Of a stretch of 6,243 nt of DNA, positions 5,651 to 6,243 are shown piece by piece. Below the pieces are notes generated by a model that saw only the letters and a list, made by a program, of their open reading frames with translations, ran no database searches and had not been told where the DNA came from. The DNA comes from Fidelibacterota bacterium (GTDB lineage Bacteria > Fidelibacterota > UBA8477 > JABMPR01), in assembly GCA_030595455.1 (NCBI GenBank), contig JAUVDF010000062.1:1-6243 (forward strand), in the 5' to 3' direction. The translations under genes and the position numbers were made by a program. The stretch's first letter is position 1, and every line of letters begins with the position of its first letter.

Positions 5651-6243
5651 TATTTCTGATATTCAATCTTTTCAATAATACCATCACGTAGATAGAGCCA
5701 GAGTTCTACATCTTCAGGTCTGGGATAGACCCAAAGTTCATAGTTTCCCTTATCAAATCGGCGGGTCGGGGGACCTACGTATTTGGCTAATGTGGAACCT
5801 TGCATACCGATCCGGGGGACGAAAGTTTCAGGATCCATAGCGGAGATATCATCTAATAAATTATCGAGGGCCATCCGCTTTAAAGTGCCAATCTCCTGAG
5901 TCCGCTCGTATTCCATGACGGCTTCCAGACTGCCTAAATGCTCATCGACTATGCCGGACAGGATCGGGTTCAGAGCTTTGGCGTCCTGCATGGACTGATA
6001 AACCATTTCACGATCTTCTTTGAGGATTCCCTGGTTGGCATCATCAAGTCGTCCATCACCAATTTTTAACCGCAGCTTATCAGTCACCTCTTGATAGCGG
6101 TCAGTCAGGCCATCTGCTCGTTTTAGCCAGTAAAGGCTACGCCCATAAATACCAGATTGATATAAAATAGTGGCTCGAATAATATATGAACGAGACAGTA
6201 AAACCTTGGAGACTTGGGCTGTAGTGGGATCACTCTTAAGCGC
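5650..6243 (-). CDS. Unknown protein with BamE/SmpA-like C-terminus, 5' end outside the window
   Basis: I do not recognise this gene. The minus-strand frame is open from the right edge to a TAG at 5652-5650, giving 197 residues, so the N-terminus is missing; the GTG at 6087-6085 is an internal codon, not a needed start. The first 140 visible residues are charged and look helical, with stretches such as SYIIRATILYQSGIYGRSLYW (broken here: SYIIRATILY, then QSGIYGRSLYW, near 18-38) that could be tetratricopeptide-like repeats. The final 57 residues (141-197) read as a small alpha/beta domain: RIGMQGSTLAKYVGPPTR, then YELWVY, VELWLYLRDG and IIEKIEY. This follows the order of the BamE/SmpA-OmlA fold, where G-M-x-x-x-x-L-x-x-x-x-G-x-P precedes strands. 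An envelope lipoprotein or assembly role is possible, but no signal sequence can be seen. Convergent with the permease gene. Confidence 0.75.
   Translation of the reverse strand, partial: ALKSDPTTAQVSKVLLSRSYIIRATILYQSGIYGRSLYWLKRADGLTDRYQEVTDKLRLKIGDGRLDDANQGILKEDREMVYQSMQDAKALNPILSGIVDEHLGSLEAVMEYERTQEIGTLKRMALDNLLDDISAMDPETFVPRIGMQGSTLAKYVGPPTRRFDKGNYELWVYPRPEDVELWLYLRDGIIEKIEYQK

Noticed and set aside
1..6243. CRISPR array, tRNA, rRNA, insertion sequence or phage genes
   Set aside because: No regularly spaced repeats, no transposase or integrase motifs, and no tRNA-like cloverleaf were seen on either strand.

Overview
The window looks like chromosomal DNA of a Gram-negative bacterium with moderate GC. 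It carries housekeeping and envelope genes and no sign of a mobile element, phage, CRISPR array, tRNA or rRNA. Two features suggest a lineage with Bacteroidetes-like or Marinimicrobia-like gene-start habits: almost none of the starts has a good Shine-Dalgarno sequence, and secreted and membrane envelope genes sit in tight blocks. That placement is a guess; no marker gene here fixes the phylum.

Layout, left to right. (1) A cysteine desulfurase (IscS/NifS type) on the minus strand, cut by the left edge after 152 codons. (2) A 113-bp divergent intergenic region. (3) A plus-strand block of three closely spaced genes: mgtE (Mg2+ channel/transporter, 572-1945), a membrane family 2 glycosyltransferase (1949-3052) and an exported DUF3108-like protein (3062-3787), with gaps of 3 and 9 bp. 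(4) A 109-bp gap holding a perfect 16-bp palindrome and a candidate promoter. (5) A second plus-strand pair: a stand-alone cyclic-nucleotide-binding protein (3897-4469) overlapping by 8 bp an AI-2E/UPF0118 family permease (4462-5586). (6) A short convergent junction with a weak hairpin. (7) On the minus strand, a gene of unknown function that is open to the right edge; its C-terminus resembles a BamE/SmpA fold.

How the genes may work together: the first block joins Mg2+ uptake, an inner-membrane glycosyltransferase and an exported protein, which suggests envelope upkeep, but no pathway can be assigned. The second block is the most suggestive pairing. A cNMP-binding domain without a DNA-binding domain is probably translated together with a multi-pass permease, so it may act on the permease rather than on transcription. 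I found no clear, previously undescribed multi-gene system. The best leads are this sensor-permease pair, the palindrome before it, and short reading frames in the two intergenic regions.
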